From Streptomyces caeruleatus (lineage in GTDB: Bacteria > Actinomycetota > Actinomycetes > Streptomycetales > Streptomycetaceae), in contig NZ_KQ948942.1 in the NCBI RefSeq assembly GCF_001514235.1, positions 91,343-155,342 on the forward strand: a DNA stretch of 64,000 bases, given 5' to 3'. Each line of letters begins with the position of its first letter. The first letter of the stretch is position 1. Of the stretch, positions 1 to 9,094 are shown in pieces. Position numbers and translations under genes: made by a program. Under the pieces are notes generated by a model, which worked only from the letters and a program-made list of their open reading frames with translations, was not told where the DNA came from and made no database searches.

Positions 1-620
1 ACCGGTCCGTGGAGAGCGACGAGTCCCTGTTCGTCGCCCTGGTCGGCTCCGACTTCACCGACGAGGGCCGCCGCGCCGCCAAGATCCTGGAGAAGGTCCT
101 TCAGAAGGCCGGCCACAAGGGCAAGGTGAAGATCGCCCAGCTGGAGGGCACCACCGGTGCCGCCCCCGCGATCGAGCGCGCCAAGGGCTTCAAGGAGGTC
201 ATGGACGCCGAGCACAAGGACGACTGGGAGATCGTCGTCAGCCAGACCGGTGACTTCACCCGGGCCGGCGGCAAGCAGGTCATGGCGGCCTTCCTGCAGT
301 CCAACCCGGACATCGACGTGCTGTTCGCGCACAACGACGACATGGGCCTCGGCGCCATCCAGGCCATCGAGGCGGCCGGCAAGAAGCCCGGCAAGGACAT
401 CCTCATCGTCACGGTCGACGGTGTGAAGGACGGCTTCATCGCCATGTCCGAAGGCAAGATCAACGCCATCGTCGAGTGCAACCCGCTGCTCGGCCCCCAG
501 CTGATGGAGGTCGTGAAGACGGTCCACGAGGGCGGCAAGGTCGAGCGCTGGATCAAGACCAAGGAGAGCGACTTCATGCAGGACCAGGCCAAGGACGCGC
601 TCCCCACCCGCAAGTACTGA
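1..620 (+). CDS. Sugar ABC transporter substrate-binding protein (5' end outside window)
   Basis: This is the C-terminal part of a periplasmic-binding-protein type 1 (ribose/galactose class) lipoprotein that delivers a sugar to the membrane transporter encoded next to it. The frame is open to the window edge, so the signal peptide, lipobox and first lobe are missing. The GTG near base 9 is an internal Val codon. Visible family motifs are FAHNDDMGLGAI, ILIVTVDG and ECNPLLGPQL near the C terminus; the last is typical, as I recall, of YtfQ-type galactofuranose-binding proteins. The gene is followed by an intercistronic hairpin and the ATPase gene. The substrate is inferred from family likeness and not shown. 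Confidence 0.9.
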   Translation, partial: RSVESDESLFVALVGSDFTDEGRRAAKILEKVLQKAGHKGKVKIAQLEGTTGAAPAIERAKGFKEVMDAEHKDDWEIVVSQTGDFTRAGGKQVMAAFLQSNPDIDVLFAHNDDMGLGAIQAIEAAGKKPGKDILIVTVDGVKDGFIAMSEGKINAIVECNPLLGPQLMEVVKTVHEGGKVERWIKTKESDFMQDQAKDALPTRKY

Positions 621-636
621 CCGACCGCACCCACCG

Positions 637-688
637 GCAGGGAGTCTCCGGCCGACCGGCGACCATCCGGTCCCGGGAGGCTCCCTGC
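637..688 (+). terminator. Intercistronic hairpin behind the binding-protein gene
   Basis: Bases 637-649 can pair with 676-688 over 13 bp, with one G-U type mismatch (cores GCAGGGAG and CTCCCTGC). No T-run follows. In binding-protein-dependent transporters, hairpins in this position commonly cut readthrough or protect the upstream mRNA, so that binding protein exceeds ATPase and permease. That role is inferred here. Confidence 0.5.
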
Positions 689-720
689 GGGCCTGAACGC
701 ATTTCAAGAGGAGCGCTGCC

Positions 721-2259
721 ATGGCAGAGCCGCGGCCCGTCCTGGAGATGACGGGCATTGTCAAAGAGTTTCCGGGGGTACGGGCTCTGTCGGGCGTCGA
801 CTTCCGGCTCTTCCCCGGCGAGATCCACGCCCTCATGGGCGAGAACGGGGCCGGGAAGTCCACCCTCATCAAGGTGCTGACCGGCGTCCACCCCCTGGAC
901 GGCGGCACGATCACCCTCGACGGCAAGGCCGTACGGATCGGCAGCCCGCTGCAGGCGCAGCACGCCGGCATCAGCACGGTCTACCAGGAGGTCAACCTCT
1001 GCCCCAACCTCTCGGTGGCGGAGAACATCTTCATCGGCCGTGAACCCACCCGCGCCGGCCGCATCCAGTGGAAGCAGATACGCAAGCAGGCCGCGGAGAT
1101 GGTCGACCGGCTCGGCCTCGACATCGACGTGACGGCGCCGCTGTCCTCGTACCCGCTGGCCGTGCAGCAACTGGTCGCGATCGTACGGTCGGTGGGCCAC
1201 GGCGACAGCGACGGCGAGGGCTCCGGCACCAAGGTGCTCGTCCTGGACGAGCCCACCTCCAGCCTCGACCGCGACGAGGTCCTCGAACTGTTCCGCCTGA
1301 TGCGGCGGCTGAGGGACGAGGGCGTCGCGATCCTCTTCGTGTCGCACTTCCTCGACCAGATCTACGAGATCTGCGACCGCATGACCGTGCTGCGCAACGG
1401 CACCCTGGTCGGCGAGCACATGGTGGCCGACCTCGACCAGGTCGGGCTGATCGAGCTGATGATCGGCAAGGCCCTGGACCAGCTGGAGGAGCTGCACGAG
1501 CACCAACTGCGCTCCGACGTCGGCGAGACGCTCGTCAAGGCCGAGGGCCTCGGCCGCACCGGCGGTATCGCCCCGTTCGACCTGGAGATCAAGAAGGGCG
1601 AGGTGCTCGGCCTCGCCGGACTGCTCGGCTCGGGCCGCACCGAACTGGCCCGGCTGCTGTTCGGCGCCGACCAGCCCGACAGCGGCAAGGTGACGATCGT
1701 CGGCAAGCAGGTCCCGATGAGCGCCCCCAACGACGCCATCGGCGCCGGGGTCGCGTTCTGCTCGGAGAACCGCAAGACCGAAGGTCTCGTCCCCGACCTC
1801 ACGGTGCGCGAGAACATCATCCTCGCCCTCCAGGCGTCCCGCGGCTGGACCCGGCCCATCCCGGCCTCCCAGCGCGACGAACTCGTCGCCAAGTACATCA
1901 AGGCCCTCGACATCCGCCCCGCCAACCCCGAGGCCCGCGTAGGCCAGTTGAGCGGCGGCAACCAGCAGAAGGTGCTGCTCGCCCGCTGGCTGATCACCCA
2001 GCCGAAGCTGCTGATCCTCGACGAGCCCACGCGCGGCATCGACGTCGGCGCCAAGGCCGAGATCCAGAAGCTCGTGGTCTCCCTCTCCGAGGACGGCATG
2101 TCCGTGCTGTACATCGCGGCCGAACTGGAGGAGGTGCTCCGCCTCAGCCACACCATCGGAGTGCTGCGCGACCGCAAGCTGGTGGCGCAGCTGACCAACG
2201 GGCCGGAGATCACCACCAGCAGGATCCTGGAGACCATCGCGAGCGGAGAGCACCAGTGA
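721..2259 (+). CDS. Sugar ABC transporter ATP-binding protein (double ATPase, RbsA/YtfR type)
   Basis: A cytoplasmic protein of 512 aa with two tandem ABC domains that powers sugar import. Domain 1 has Walker A GENGAGKST (residues 41-49) and Walker B VLVLDEPTSSLD, but a degenerate signature (LSSYPLAVQQ). Domain 2 has GLLGSGRT in place of a normal Walker A, an intact signature LSGGNQQKV and Walker B LLILDEPTRGID. This asymmetry is usual in the carbohydrate class with fused ATPases. The ATG is preceded by AAGAGGAGC. The stop overlaps the next start (GTGA), so translation is probably coupled to the permease. The closest relatives I recall are YtfR/MglA/RbsA. Confidence 0.95.
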   Translation: MAEPRPVLEMTGIVKEFPGVRALSGVDFRLFPGEIHALMGENGAGKSTLIKVLTGVHPLDGGTITLDGKAVRIGSPLQAQHAGISTVYQEVNLCPNLSVAENIFIGREPTRAGRIQWKQIRKQAAEMVDRLGLDIDVTAPLSSYPLAVQQLVAIVRSVGHGDSDGEGSGTKVLVLDEPTSSLDRDEVLELFRLMRRLRDEGVAILFVSHFLDQIYEICDRMTVLRNGTLVGEHMVADLDQVGLIELMIGKALDQLEELHEHQLRSDVGETLVKAEGLGRTGGIAPFDLEIKKGEVLGLAGLLGSGRTELARLLFGADQPDSGKVTIVGKQVPMSAPNDAIGAGVAFCSENRKTEGLVPDLTVRENIILALQASRGWTRPIPASQRDELVAKYIKALDIRPANPEARVGQLSGGNQQKVLLARWLITQPKLLILDEPTRGIDVGAKAEIQKLVVSLSEDGMSVLYIAAELEEVLRLSHTIGVLRDRKLVAQLTNGPEITTSRILETIASGEHQ

Positions 2260-3356
2260 GCACCCCATCAGCGACCACCCCCGCCCGCTGGCGAGCACTG
2301 ACGCACCATCACCTGTTCTGGCCGGTCGCGGTCCTGGTCGCCCTGCTGCTCGTCAACGTCCCCTTCACACCCGACTTCTTCGCGATCCGGATGGCGGACG
2401 GCCACCTCTACGGCAGCCTCGTCTCGATCGTGCTGTTCGGCTCGCCGCTGATCCTCGTGGCGGTCGGCATGACCCTGGTCATCGCCACCGGCGGCATCGA
2501 CCTCTCCGTCGGCGCCGTGGTCGCCATCACCGGCGCCCTGACCTGTTCGTACATCAGCGACCAAGCCGACCAGAACGCGCTGGCCGGGGTCTTCCTCGCC
2601 ATGGGCATCGGCCTGGTGGCGGCAGTGGTCTGCGGCCTGTGGAACGGCTTCCTGGTCGCCCGGATGGGCATCCAGCCCATCATCGCGACCCTCATCATCA
2701 TGGTCGCCGGACGCGGTGTCGCCCAGCTGATCACCGACGGCCAGATCATCACCATCAACAGCGAGCCGTACAAGCTCATCGGCGGCGGCTACTGGCTGAC
2801 CCTGCCCTTCTCCATCTTCGTGGTGGCCGCCGTCGTGGCCGTCACCGTCGCCCTCACCCGCCGTACGGCGCTCGGCCTGCTCGTCGAGTCGGTCGGCGGC
2901 AACGCCGAGGCCAGCCGTCTGGTCGGCATCCGCTCCATGCGCATCAAGATCATGGTGTACATGTTCTGCGCCCTGTGCGCGGGCATCGCCGGGCTGATGA
3001 TCAGCTCCAACACCTCTGCCGCGGACGGCAACAACGCCGGCCTGTGGATCGAGCTGGACGCGATCCTCGCGGTCGTCATCGGCGGCACCTCGCTGCTCGG
3101 CGGCCGGTTCTCCATCGGCGGCACCGTGATCGGCGCCCTCGTCATCCAGACCCTGACCACCACGATCTACACCATCGGCGTGCCCACCCAGACCAACCTG
3201 GTCTTCAAGGCCGCCGTCGTCATCGTCGTCTGCCTGCTGCAGTCCCCGAAGTTCCGGGCCAAGGTCTTCGGCGCGAAGGGACGCGCCCGGGTTACCGCCC
3301 CGGCGGAGCCCGCCACCCCGGCCGACGCCGCCCCGAAGATGGAGGTGTCGCGATGA
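2256..3356 (+). CDS. Sugar ABC transporter permease (YtfT/RbsC type)
   Basis: An integral membrane subunit of 366 aa, first of two permeases. The start is the GTG that overlaps the ATPase stop codon; the same frame continues far upstream only because of G+C bias. A hydrophobic segment begins at about residue 19 (FWPVAVLVALLLVN), and the BPD_transp_2 motif GGIDLSVGAVVAITGAL follows. The glycine-rich C-terminal motif AVVIGGTSLLGGRFSIGGT is typical of the family. The C-terminal ~30 residues are charged and Ala/Pro-rich. The stop overlaps the next start (ATGA). Confidence 0.93.
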   Translation: MSTPSATTPARWRALTHHHLFWPVAVLVALLLVNVPFTPDFFAIRMADGHLYGSLVSIVLFGSPLILVAVGMTLVIATGGIDLSVGAVVAITGALTCSYISDQADQNALAGVFLAMGIGLVAAVVCGLWNGFLVARMGIQPIIATLIIMVAGRGVAQLITDGQIITINSEPYKLIGGGYWLTLPFSIFVVAAVVAVTVALTRRTALGLLVESVGGNAEASRLVGIRSMRIKIMVYMFCALCAGIAGLMISSNTSAADGNNAGLWIELDAILAVVIGGTSLLGGRFSIGGTVIGALVIQTLTTTIYTIGVPTQTNLVFKAAVVIVVCLLQSPKFRAKVFGAKGRARVTAPAEPATPADAAPKMEVSR

Positions 3357-4393
3357 GCGCGACCACCAAGACCCGTACGGCAGCGGAAGGCCGTACGCCG
3401 TCCACGCCGGCGCAGGCGTCCACGGCCGCGCGTCTGCTCGGCGACCGGCGGCTGCCCGTCCTGGTCACGGCCGGCCTGTTCCTCGCGATGTACATCGGCG
3501 GTCTCAGCCGCTACCAGAACTACGGCTTCGGTGAACCGCAGGTCTTCCTCAACCTGTTCATCGACAACGGCTATCTGCTGGTCGCCGCCGTCGGCGCCAC
3601 CTTCGTCATCCTGTCCGGGGGCATCGACCTGTCCGTCGGTTCGCTGATCGGCTTCACCACCATGTTCACGGCATGGCTGGTGGAGCGTCAGGGCCTGCCG
3701 CTGCTGCTGGTCATCCCGCTGGCCCTGGGCGTGGGCGCGTTCGGTGGCTTCCTCATGGGCTATGTGATCCACAACTTCGAGATCCAGCCGTTCATCGTGA
3801 CCCTCGCCGGCCTCTTCCTCTTCCGCGGCCTCTGCCTGGTCATCAGCAAGGAGTCCATCTCCATCAGCGACTCCACGGTGAGCAGCATGGCGCAGACCCG
3901 GGTGCCGCTCGGACTGGGGGAGCTGTCGATCGGTGCCGTCGTCGCCCTGGTCGTCCTCGCCGCCGCCTTCTACATACTCCACTACACGCGCTTCGGCCGC
4001 CGGGTGTACGCCATCGGCGGCAACGAGCAGTCGGCGCTGCTGATGGGGCTTCCGCTGGGCGGCACGAAGATCGCCGTGTACACGGTGAGCGGCTTCTGCT
4101 CGGCGCTGGCCGGCCTGCTGTTCATGCTGTACATCCAGTCCGGTGACCCGCTGCACGCCGTCGGCATGGAGCTCGACGCGATCGCCGCGGTCGTCATCGG
4201 CGGCACGCTGCTGACGGGCGGCTCCGGTTACGTCCTGGGCACCCTGTTCGGCGTCCTCGTGCTGGGCCTGATCAAGAGCATCATCCAGTTCGAGGGCACG
4301 CTCAGCTCCTGGTGGACGAAGATCGCCACGGGTGTGCTGCTGTGCGCGTTCATCCTGATCCAGCGGGCGATGACGGCACGCAAGCAAACATAG
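3353..4393 (+). CDS. yjfF: Sugar ABC transporter permease (YjfF type)
   Basis: The second permease subunit, 346 aa, starting in the ATGA overlap. A charged ~30-residue N-terminal tail precedes the first membrane span. The motif GGIDLSVGSLIGFTTMF and the late AVVIGGTLLTGGSGYVLGT correspond to those of its upstream partner, so the two probably form a heterodimeric channel. Two different permease genes after one double ATPase is the arrangement of ytfQRT-yjfF (galactofuranose), which is why I use that name. No sugar-binding assay evidence can be read from sequence. A strong hairpin terminator follows. Confidence 0.9.
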   Translation: MSATTKTRTAAEGRTPSTPAQASTAARLLGDRRLPVLVTAGLFLAMYIGGLSRYQNYGFGEPQVFLNLFIDNGYLLVAAVGATFVILSGGIDLSVGSLIGFTTMFTAWLVERQGLPLLLVIPLALGVGAFGGFLMGYVIHNFEIQPFIVTLAGLFLFRGLCLVISKESISISDSTVSSMAQTRVPLGLGELSIGAVVALVVLAAAFYILHYTRFGRRVYAIGGNEQSALLMGLPLGGTKIAVYTVSGFCSALAGLLFMLYIQSGDPLHAVGMELDAIAAVVIGGTLLTGGSGYVLGTLFGVLVLGLIKSIIQFEGTLSSWWTKIATGVLLCAFILIQRAMTARKQT

Positions 4394-4419
4394 GCCGGAC
4401 CTCGGCACTTGGCCCGACG

Positions 4420-4452
4420 TGGCCCGTCGCACGGCGAACGTGCGACGGGCCA
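4420..4452 (+). terminator. Terminator of the sugar ABC operon
   Basis: A perfect 14-bp inverted repeat (4420-4433 and 4439-4452, arms beginning TGGCCCGTCGCACG) with a 5-nt loop, 27 bp after the yjfF-type stop codon. There is only a short T-rich tail, which is common for high-GC actinomycete terminators. Confidence 0.8.
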
Positions 4453-4602
4453 CCTTACGTTGGCGTACGGATCTGGCGCGGAGGATCGCACCGAATGGCC
4501 GGGCTTGACCCCACCGACCAAACCGGAAAGGTCAGTTCCGCACACAACCTTCACAGCAGTCGCTAGGAAAGGTGTGTGTGGGTTCCCTAGTCTTCCCGCG
4601 TC

Positions 4603-5616
4603 ATGGACTACTGCCACCCGTGCCAACGGCACCTGAACGGCGCCCTCGCCTGCCCGGGGTGCGGCGCCGCGATCGACGAGCTGGGCGCCTACACGGGCGC
4701 GGGTGTGCCCGGCGAGGTGTACCCGCAGCTGGCCGAGCGGCCAGTGCAGGCACCTGTGGGGGCCGCGGGGGCTCCGGGTGGGTACGCGGCGTACGAGGGG
4801 CAGTACGGGACCGGCGCCGGGCAGTACGGGCAGTACGGGCAGTACGGGGGCGGCGAGTACGACGACCGCTATGCCGAGGCGCACTCCGAACCGCACTCCG
4901 AGACGCACGGCGAGGAGACCCCGGCCGAGGCCGCGGATGTCGCGCCGGTCGGCGGACGGGCCGCGCGGCGGGCGGCGCAGCGGCGCGGCCGCAGACGCGG
5001 TCACGACGAGCGCGACGAGTACGCCGCCGGGGACGACGAGCAGGACGAGCAGGACGAGTACGACGACGAGGACGACGGCGACCTGGACGAGGAGTCCGGT
5101 TCGGCCGGCGCCAGCCGTCGCGATCGCAAGGCCGCCGCGCACCGCCGTCGCCGTCGCCGGACCCTGCTGATCGCCGCCGGGTTCGTCCTGGCCGCCGGGG
5201 GCCTGAGCCTCGCGGAACTCGGCATGGACGCCCCGGGCTCCAGCCCGAAGCCGGCGGCCGCCGGGGACGAGTCGGCGGAGGGCGCGGCCTCGGAAGAGGT
5301 GACCGCGTCCCCCGACGCGAAGGACGGCGCGACGAGGACCGACGGGAACTCGCCGTCGTCGTCGCCCTCGTCGTCCCCCTCGGCCTCGAAGTCGCCGAAG
5401 GACGACGACAAGAAGAAGGACGAGGACAAGACCCCCGACAAGGACGGCCGGTCCGCGACGACGGGCAGCGGCGGCTCCGGCGCGACCTCGGCCCCCACCC
5501 CGACGTCCGAGCCGGAGGCCCCGGCGCCCACCGCCGACCCGACCACCTCCGACCCGACCCCCGACCCCTCGCCGTCGGAGACGGAGTGCGACCGGTTCCT
5601 GTGGTGGTGCACGTAA
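4603..5616 (+). CDS. Zinc-ribbon membrane protein with long low-complexity arms (SCO2400-like)
   Basis: 337 aa. The N terminus has a zinc-ribbon-like pair CHPCQRH and CPGCGAA (residues 4-25). A Gly/Tyr/Glu-rich stretch follows, including repeated GQYGQYGQYG, then a very acidic segment. A basic patch (HRRRRRR) leads into a single membrane span around residues 187-205 (LLIAAGFVLAAGGLSLAEL). The C-terminal ~130 residues are Ser/Pro/Thr/Asp-rich and probably extracellular, ending in two Cys residues. From memory it matches a Streptomyces family annotated as SCO2400-like; its function is unknown. No clear ribosome-binding site precedes the ATG. A TAGTCT hexamer lies 9 nt upstream, so a leaderless transcript is possible. 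The downstream gene is convergent. Confidence 0.8.
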   Translation: MDYCHPCQRHLNGALACPGCGAAIDELGAYTGAGVPGEVYPQLAERPVQAPVGAAGAPGGYAAYEGQYGTGAGQYGQYGQYGGGEYDDRYAEAHSEPHSETHGEETPAEAADVAPVGGRAARRAAQRRGRRRGHDERDEYAAGDDEQDEQDEYDDEDDGDLDEESGSAGASRRDRKAAAHRRRRRRTLLIAAGFVLAAGGLSLAELGMDAPGSSPKPAAAGDESAEGAASEEVTASPDAKDGATRTDGNSPSSSPSSSPSASKSPKDDDKKKDEDKTPDKDGRSATTGSGGSGATSAPTPTSEPEAPAPTADPTTSDPTPDPSPSETECDRFLWWCT

Positions 5617-5629
5617 CCACGTAAACCGT

Positions 5630-7012
5630 TCACTTCCGCGAATCCGCGGGGTCGTCAGCTCTTGCGGGAACGTCGCGTCCGAACGCCAGCCGGCCCAGCG
5701 TCCGCCAGTCCACCGTCGGCCTCGTACCGGGTGCTCCCGGGCGGTCGCGCGGCACGCGGACCCGCAGCACGCCGGGCGAGATACGGCAGGTGACCGGTGT
5801 GGGCAGCAGCAGGGCCTCGCCGTCCACGCCGACCGGGATGTCCGGGGCGTCGGCGTCGACCACCACCTCGTGCTCGGCCAGCGTGGTGAGCCCGCGCCCG
5901 TGGTGACCGCGCAGCAGCCCGGCCGCCTGGGCCGCGTTGTCGACGTTGACCCCGAGGACGCCGAGGACACCGGAGTCCAGCCGTGCGCGCCGGCCGAGTC
6001 CGGCGGCGTCGCCCAGCTGGTAGGGGTTGTTGCTGACCAGGACCGCCTGGGGCGCGTCGATGACCGTGCCGCCCGCGCGCACCGTCAGCCGCGGTCCGGT
6101 CCGGTGGGTCAGCAGCTCCGGGAGCTCCCGCAGGATGGTGGGCACCTTGCCGTCACGGTAGGCCGGGCTCTGCACGACGGCCGCGTACACACCGAAGGAC
6201 GCGTTGTTGACGAAGACACGCTCACCGATGACGCCCAGGTCGAGACGGAGTTCGACCCCGTCGGTGAGGGCGGCGAGCCCCGTCGACGGATCGGTGCGAT
6301 CGAGGCCCAGGTCCCTCGCGAAGTGGTTGCGGGTCCCGGCGCTGATCACCATGAACGGCAGCCCGTGCCCGGCGGCCACGCCCGCCACCTCCGCCTGGGT
6401 GCCGTCCCCGCCGGCCACCCCCAGCAGATCCGCGCCCCGCGCCACGGCCCGGCGGGCGAGCTCCGCGACGTCCTGCGGGTGAGCGGGGTCGAGCACGGCG
6501 ACCTCGGCGCCCAGGGCCCGGGCCTTGGCCACGAGGTCGAACCGGCCGACCTTTCCGCCTCCGGAGCGGGGGTTCATGATCAGGAACGGCGATCGCGGCG
6601 GTGGGGTCGCGTACTGGCGGGGGCCGGCCGGCTCGATGTCGGCGGCGAGGGCGGCCCGCCCGATCAGCATCGCCAGGGCCCACAGCACCAGGACCGACAG
6701 CACGGCCCACAGCAGGCCCACCGTGGCGTAGGACACCAGTACCGCGAGCGGCACCAGCGCGGCGAGCGCGGCGGAGACGGCCCGTGCCGCTCCGTGCCGG
6801 GCGAGGGCCCACCACAGGGCGGCGACGGTGGCGGCGAGCCCCGCCAGGCCGACGACCAGCAGCGCCAGGCTCCTGCCCCCGGCGGCCGTCAGTAGCAGAG
6901 CGATCGCGCCGCCCGCGACCAGCAGGGCCAGGCGGGCCGCCCACCGTCGAGCCCCGGCGCGGGGAGGGTGCTCCGGGCCGGAGGTCTGAACGGGCTTGCG
7001 CGTACCGCCCAC
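5630..7012 (-). CDS. Diacylglycerol/lipid kinase family protein with N-terminal membrane domain
   Basis: About 460 aa from a GTG start. The first ~160 residues contain about four membrane spans (for example RLALLVAGGAIALLLTAAGG). A DAGK_cat domain follows, with the nucleotide-binding motifs NPRSGGGKV and GVAGGDGTQAEVA, then SAGTRNHFARDLGL and a C-terminal domain containing LVSNNPYQLGD. The family phosphorylates diacylglycerol, sphingoid bases or related lipids at the membrane using ATP. The start is uncertain: no good Shine-Dalgarno sequence precedes the GTG, and the open frame continues upstream across the divergent DUF2252 gene only by base composition. Confidence 0.85.
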   Translation of the reverse strand: MGGTRKPVQTSGPEHPPRAGARRWAARLALLVAGGAIALLLTAAGGRSLALLVVGLAGLAATVAALWWALARHGAARAVSAALAALVPLAVLVSYATVGLLWAVLSVLVLWALAMLIGRAALAADIEPAGPRQYATPPPRSPFLIMNPRSGGGKVGRFDLVAKARALGAEVAVLDPAHPQDVAELARRAVARGADLLGVAGGDGTQAEVAGVAAGHGLPFMVISAGTRNHFARDLGLDRTDPSTGLAALTDGVELRLDLGVIGERVFVNNASFGVYAAVVQSPAYRDGKVPTILRELPELLTHRTGPRLTVRAGGTVIDAPQAVLVSNNPYQLGDAAGLGRRARLDSGVLGVLGVNVDNAAQAAGLLRGHHGRGLTTLAEHEVVVDADAPDIPVGVDGEALLLPTPVTCRISPGVLRVRVPRDRPGAPGTRPTVDWRTLGRLAFGRDVPARADDPADSRK

Positions 7013-7111
7013 AGGGGCATCCCATGGCCCGCGCCCCGGCCCCGCATCACCTGCTCCGGGTGATCCCGCCGCCGCGCGCCGCTGTGACCATGCGGGCAAG
7101 GAGGTCCGGTC

Positions 7112-8548
7112 ATGGCGACGACGTACGACAGCCCGCTCGCACCTGTGCCCGACGGTCCGCTCTCCCCGGACGAGCGCGCGGCACTCGGCAAGGAGGCGCG
7201 CGCCCGCGTCCCGCGCTCCGCCCACGCGTTCTTCGAGCCCGACCAGAAGCGGCCCGACCCCCTCGACATCATCGAGCGGCAGTCCGCCACCCGGGTCCCC
7301 GAACTGATCCCCGTCCGCTACGGCCGGATGCTCGAATCGCCGTTCCGCTTCTACCGGGGAGCCGCCGCGATCATGGCCTCCGACCTGGGCGCGGGGCCGC
7401 ACACCGGGCTCTACGCCCAGCTCTGCGGAGACGCCCACCTGCTGAACTTCCGGCTCCTCGCCTCGCCCGAACGCCATCTCGTCTTCGACATCAACGACTT
7501 CGACGAGACCCTGCCGGGCCCCTTCGAGTGGGACGTCAAGCGGCTCGCCGCGTCCTTGGTGATCGCCGGCCGGGCCAACGGGTTCCCGGTGAGGCAGTGC
7601 GCCACGGTCGTGCGCGCCGGAGTGGAGGCCTACCGCGAGCGCATGCGGGAGTTCGCCGGGACACCCACCTTGGACGTCTGGTACGCGCGCGACGACTTCG
7701 ACCAGATCGCGGCGCTGCTGCCCGAGCGGCCCGGCAAGCAGGACGAGCGGCGCGCCACCCGCGCGGCGGCCAAGGCCCGCAGCCGGACGAGCCTCCAGGC
7801 GGCCGCGAAGCTGACCCGTGTCGTGGACGGCACCCCCCGGATCGTCTCCGATCCCCCCTTGATCACCCGCCTCGCGGAGCTGCTGCCCGGCGCCGAGGGC
7901 GAGGACCTGGCACGGATGCTGCGCACCCTCGTCCACGACTACCGCTCCAGCCTGTCCTCCGAGCGGCGGCACCTGCTGAGCCGGTACCACGTGGTCGACA
8001 TGGCGCGGAAGGTCGTCGGGGTCGGCAGCGTCGGCACCCGCTGCTGGATCATCCTGCTGCTCGGCCGCGACGACGGCGACCCGCTCCTGTTGCAGGCCAA
8101 GGAAGCCGGCGAGTCGGTCCTCGCGCCCTACTGCGGGGCGAGCCCGTTCCAGAACCAGGGCGAGCGGGTGGTGACCGGGCAACGGCTGATGCAGGCCGCC
8201 AGCGACATCTTCCTCGGCTGGGAGCACGTCACCGGCATCGACGGCCGTGAACGCGACTTCTACGTACGGCAGTTGCGGGACTGGAAGGGCATCGCCCGGC
8301 CCGAGACCATGGACCCCGGGACCCTGGGCCTGTTCGCCCGGCTGTGCGGCGCCTCACTGGCCCGGGCGCACGCCCGCTCCGGCGACCCGATCGCCATCGC
8401 CGCCTACCTCGGCCGCCGCGACACCTTCGACCGGGCGCTGGTGCGGTTCGCCGAGGCCTACGCCGACCAGAACGAACGCGATCACCGGGAACTGGCCGAC
8501 GCGGTCGCCGACGGCCGCGTCACCGCCCGCACCGATCCGGCGGCGTGA
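7112..8548 (+). CDS. DUF2252 domain-containing protein
   Basis: 478 aa spanning a whole DUF2252 protein. It has the conserved RMLESPFRFYRGAA, a GDAHLLNF motif and FDINDFDET (residues ~109-135), which resemble the active site of kinase-like phosphotransferases, and later LLQAKEAGESVL. The ATG follows a strong AAGGAGG. The biochemical role of the family is unknown to me. The gene is transcribed away from the lipid kinase with a 99-bp shared upstream region. Confidence 0.9.
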   Translation: MATTYDSPLAPVPDGPLSPDERAALGKEARARVPRSAHAFFEPDQKRPDPLDIIERQSATRVPELIPVRYGRMLESPFRFYRGAAAIMASDLGAGPHTGLYAQLCGDAHLLNFRLLASPERHLVFDINDFDETLPGPFEWDVKRLAASLVIAGRANGFPVRQCATVVRAGVEAYRERMREFAGTPTLDVWYARDDFDQIAALLPERPGKQDERRATRAAAKARSRTSLQAAAKLTRVVDGTPRIVSDPPLITRLAELLPGAEGEDLARMLRTLVHDYRSSLSSERRHLLSRYHVVDMARKVVGVGSVGTRCWIILLLGRDDGDPLLLQAKEAGESVLAPYCGASPFQNQGERVVTGQRLMQAASDIFLGWEHVTGIDGRERDFYVRQLRDWKGIARPETMDPGTLGLFARLCGASLARAHARSGDPIAIAAYLGRRDTFDRALVRFAEAYADQNERDHRELADAVADGRVTARTDPAA

Positions 8549-8659
8549 CCTCGGCCGACGCGCCCTCACCCGCCGGGGGTGACGACGGACGGCGCCTCGT
8601 GGATCAGGCTCGGGGTGTACGGCTGCGCGCCGCAGCCCGTCGAGGAAAGGGAGGCCGCC

Positions 8660-9079
8660 ATGGCCACCACCAGTCGCCCCCAGCATCGGGAAGGGGCGCA
8701 GACCGCCGCCACCGGCCTGACGCTGTTCGCCGCAGTGATGCTGTTCATCGCCGGGATCCTCGATGTCTTCCGGGGAATCATGGGGATCGCCGAGGACGAC
8801 GTCTACGTCACCACCCCCAACTACATCTTCAAGTTCGACCTGACCAGCTGGGGCTGGATCAACCTGCTGTTCGGGGCGCTGGCCGTGATCGTGAGCTTCG
8901 GCCTGTTCACGGCGAAGACATGGGCGAGGGTCGTCGGCGTCGGCATCGCGGCCCTGCTGCTGATCGCCAACTTCCTGTCCATCCCGTACTACCCGGTCTG
9001 GTCGCTCACGCTGATCGCGCTGTACGCGTTCATCATCTGGGCGCTCTGCGTGGTCCGGAAGGACCCCATGTCCGATTAG
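8660..9079 (+). CDS. Small four-helix membrane protein (DUF7144-like)
   Basis: 139 aa from the ATG at 8660, chosen over an in-frame GTG upstream because AAAGGGAGG lies just before it. Four hydrophobic segments are visible (starting near LTLFAAVMLFIAGILD, WINLLFGALAVIVSFG, VVGVGIAALLLIANF and LTLIALYAFIIWALCV), with a conserved-looking loop DDVYVTTPNYIFKFDLTSWG. It resembles a widespread actinobacterial membrane family of unknown function, DUF7144 as I recall. It is likely cotranscribed with the SHOCT gene 15 bp downstream. Confidence 0.85.
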   Translation: MATTSRPQHREGAQTAATGLTLFAAVMLFIAGILDVFRGIMGIAEDDVYVTTPNYIFKFDLTSWGWINLLFGALAVIVSFGLFTAKTWARVVGVGIAALLLIANFLSIPYYPVWSLTLIALYAFIIWALCVVRKDPMSD

Positions 9080-9094
9080 CGATGGGGGAACACC

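Noticed and set aside
9..620. GTG at base 9 as a true start of a 203-aa protein
   Set aside because: The frame is open to the window edge and the sequence corresponds to the second half of a binding protein, so it is an internal codon.
574..2298. Long open frame on the minus strand opposite the sugar ATPase gene
   Set aside because: Mirror of a strongly coded plus-strand gene; its translation is low-complexity with no domain. Similar frames at 8354-10783, 43869-45509, 47124-49340 and 61909-63750 are rejected for the same reason: high third-position G+C keeps antisense frames open.
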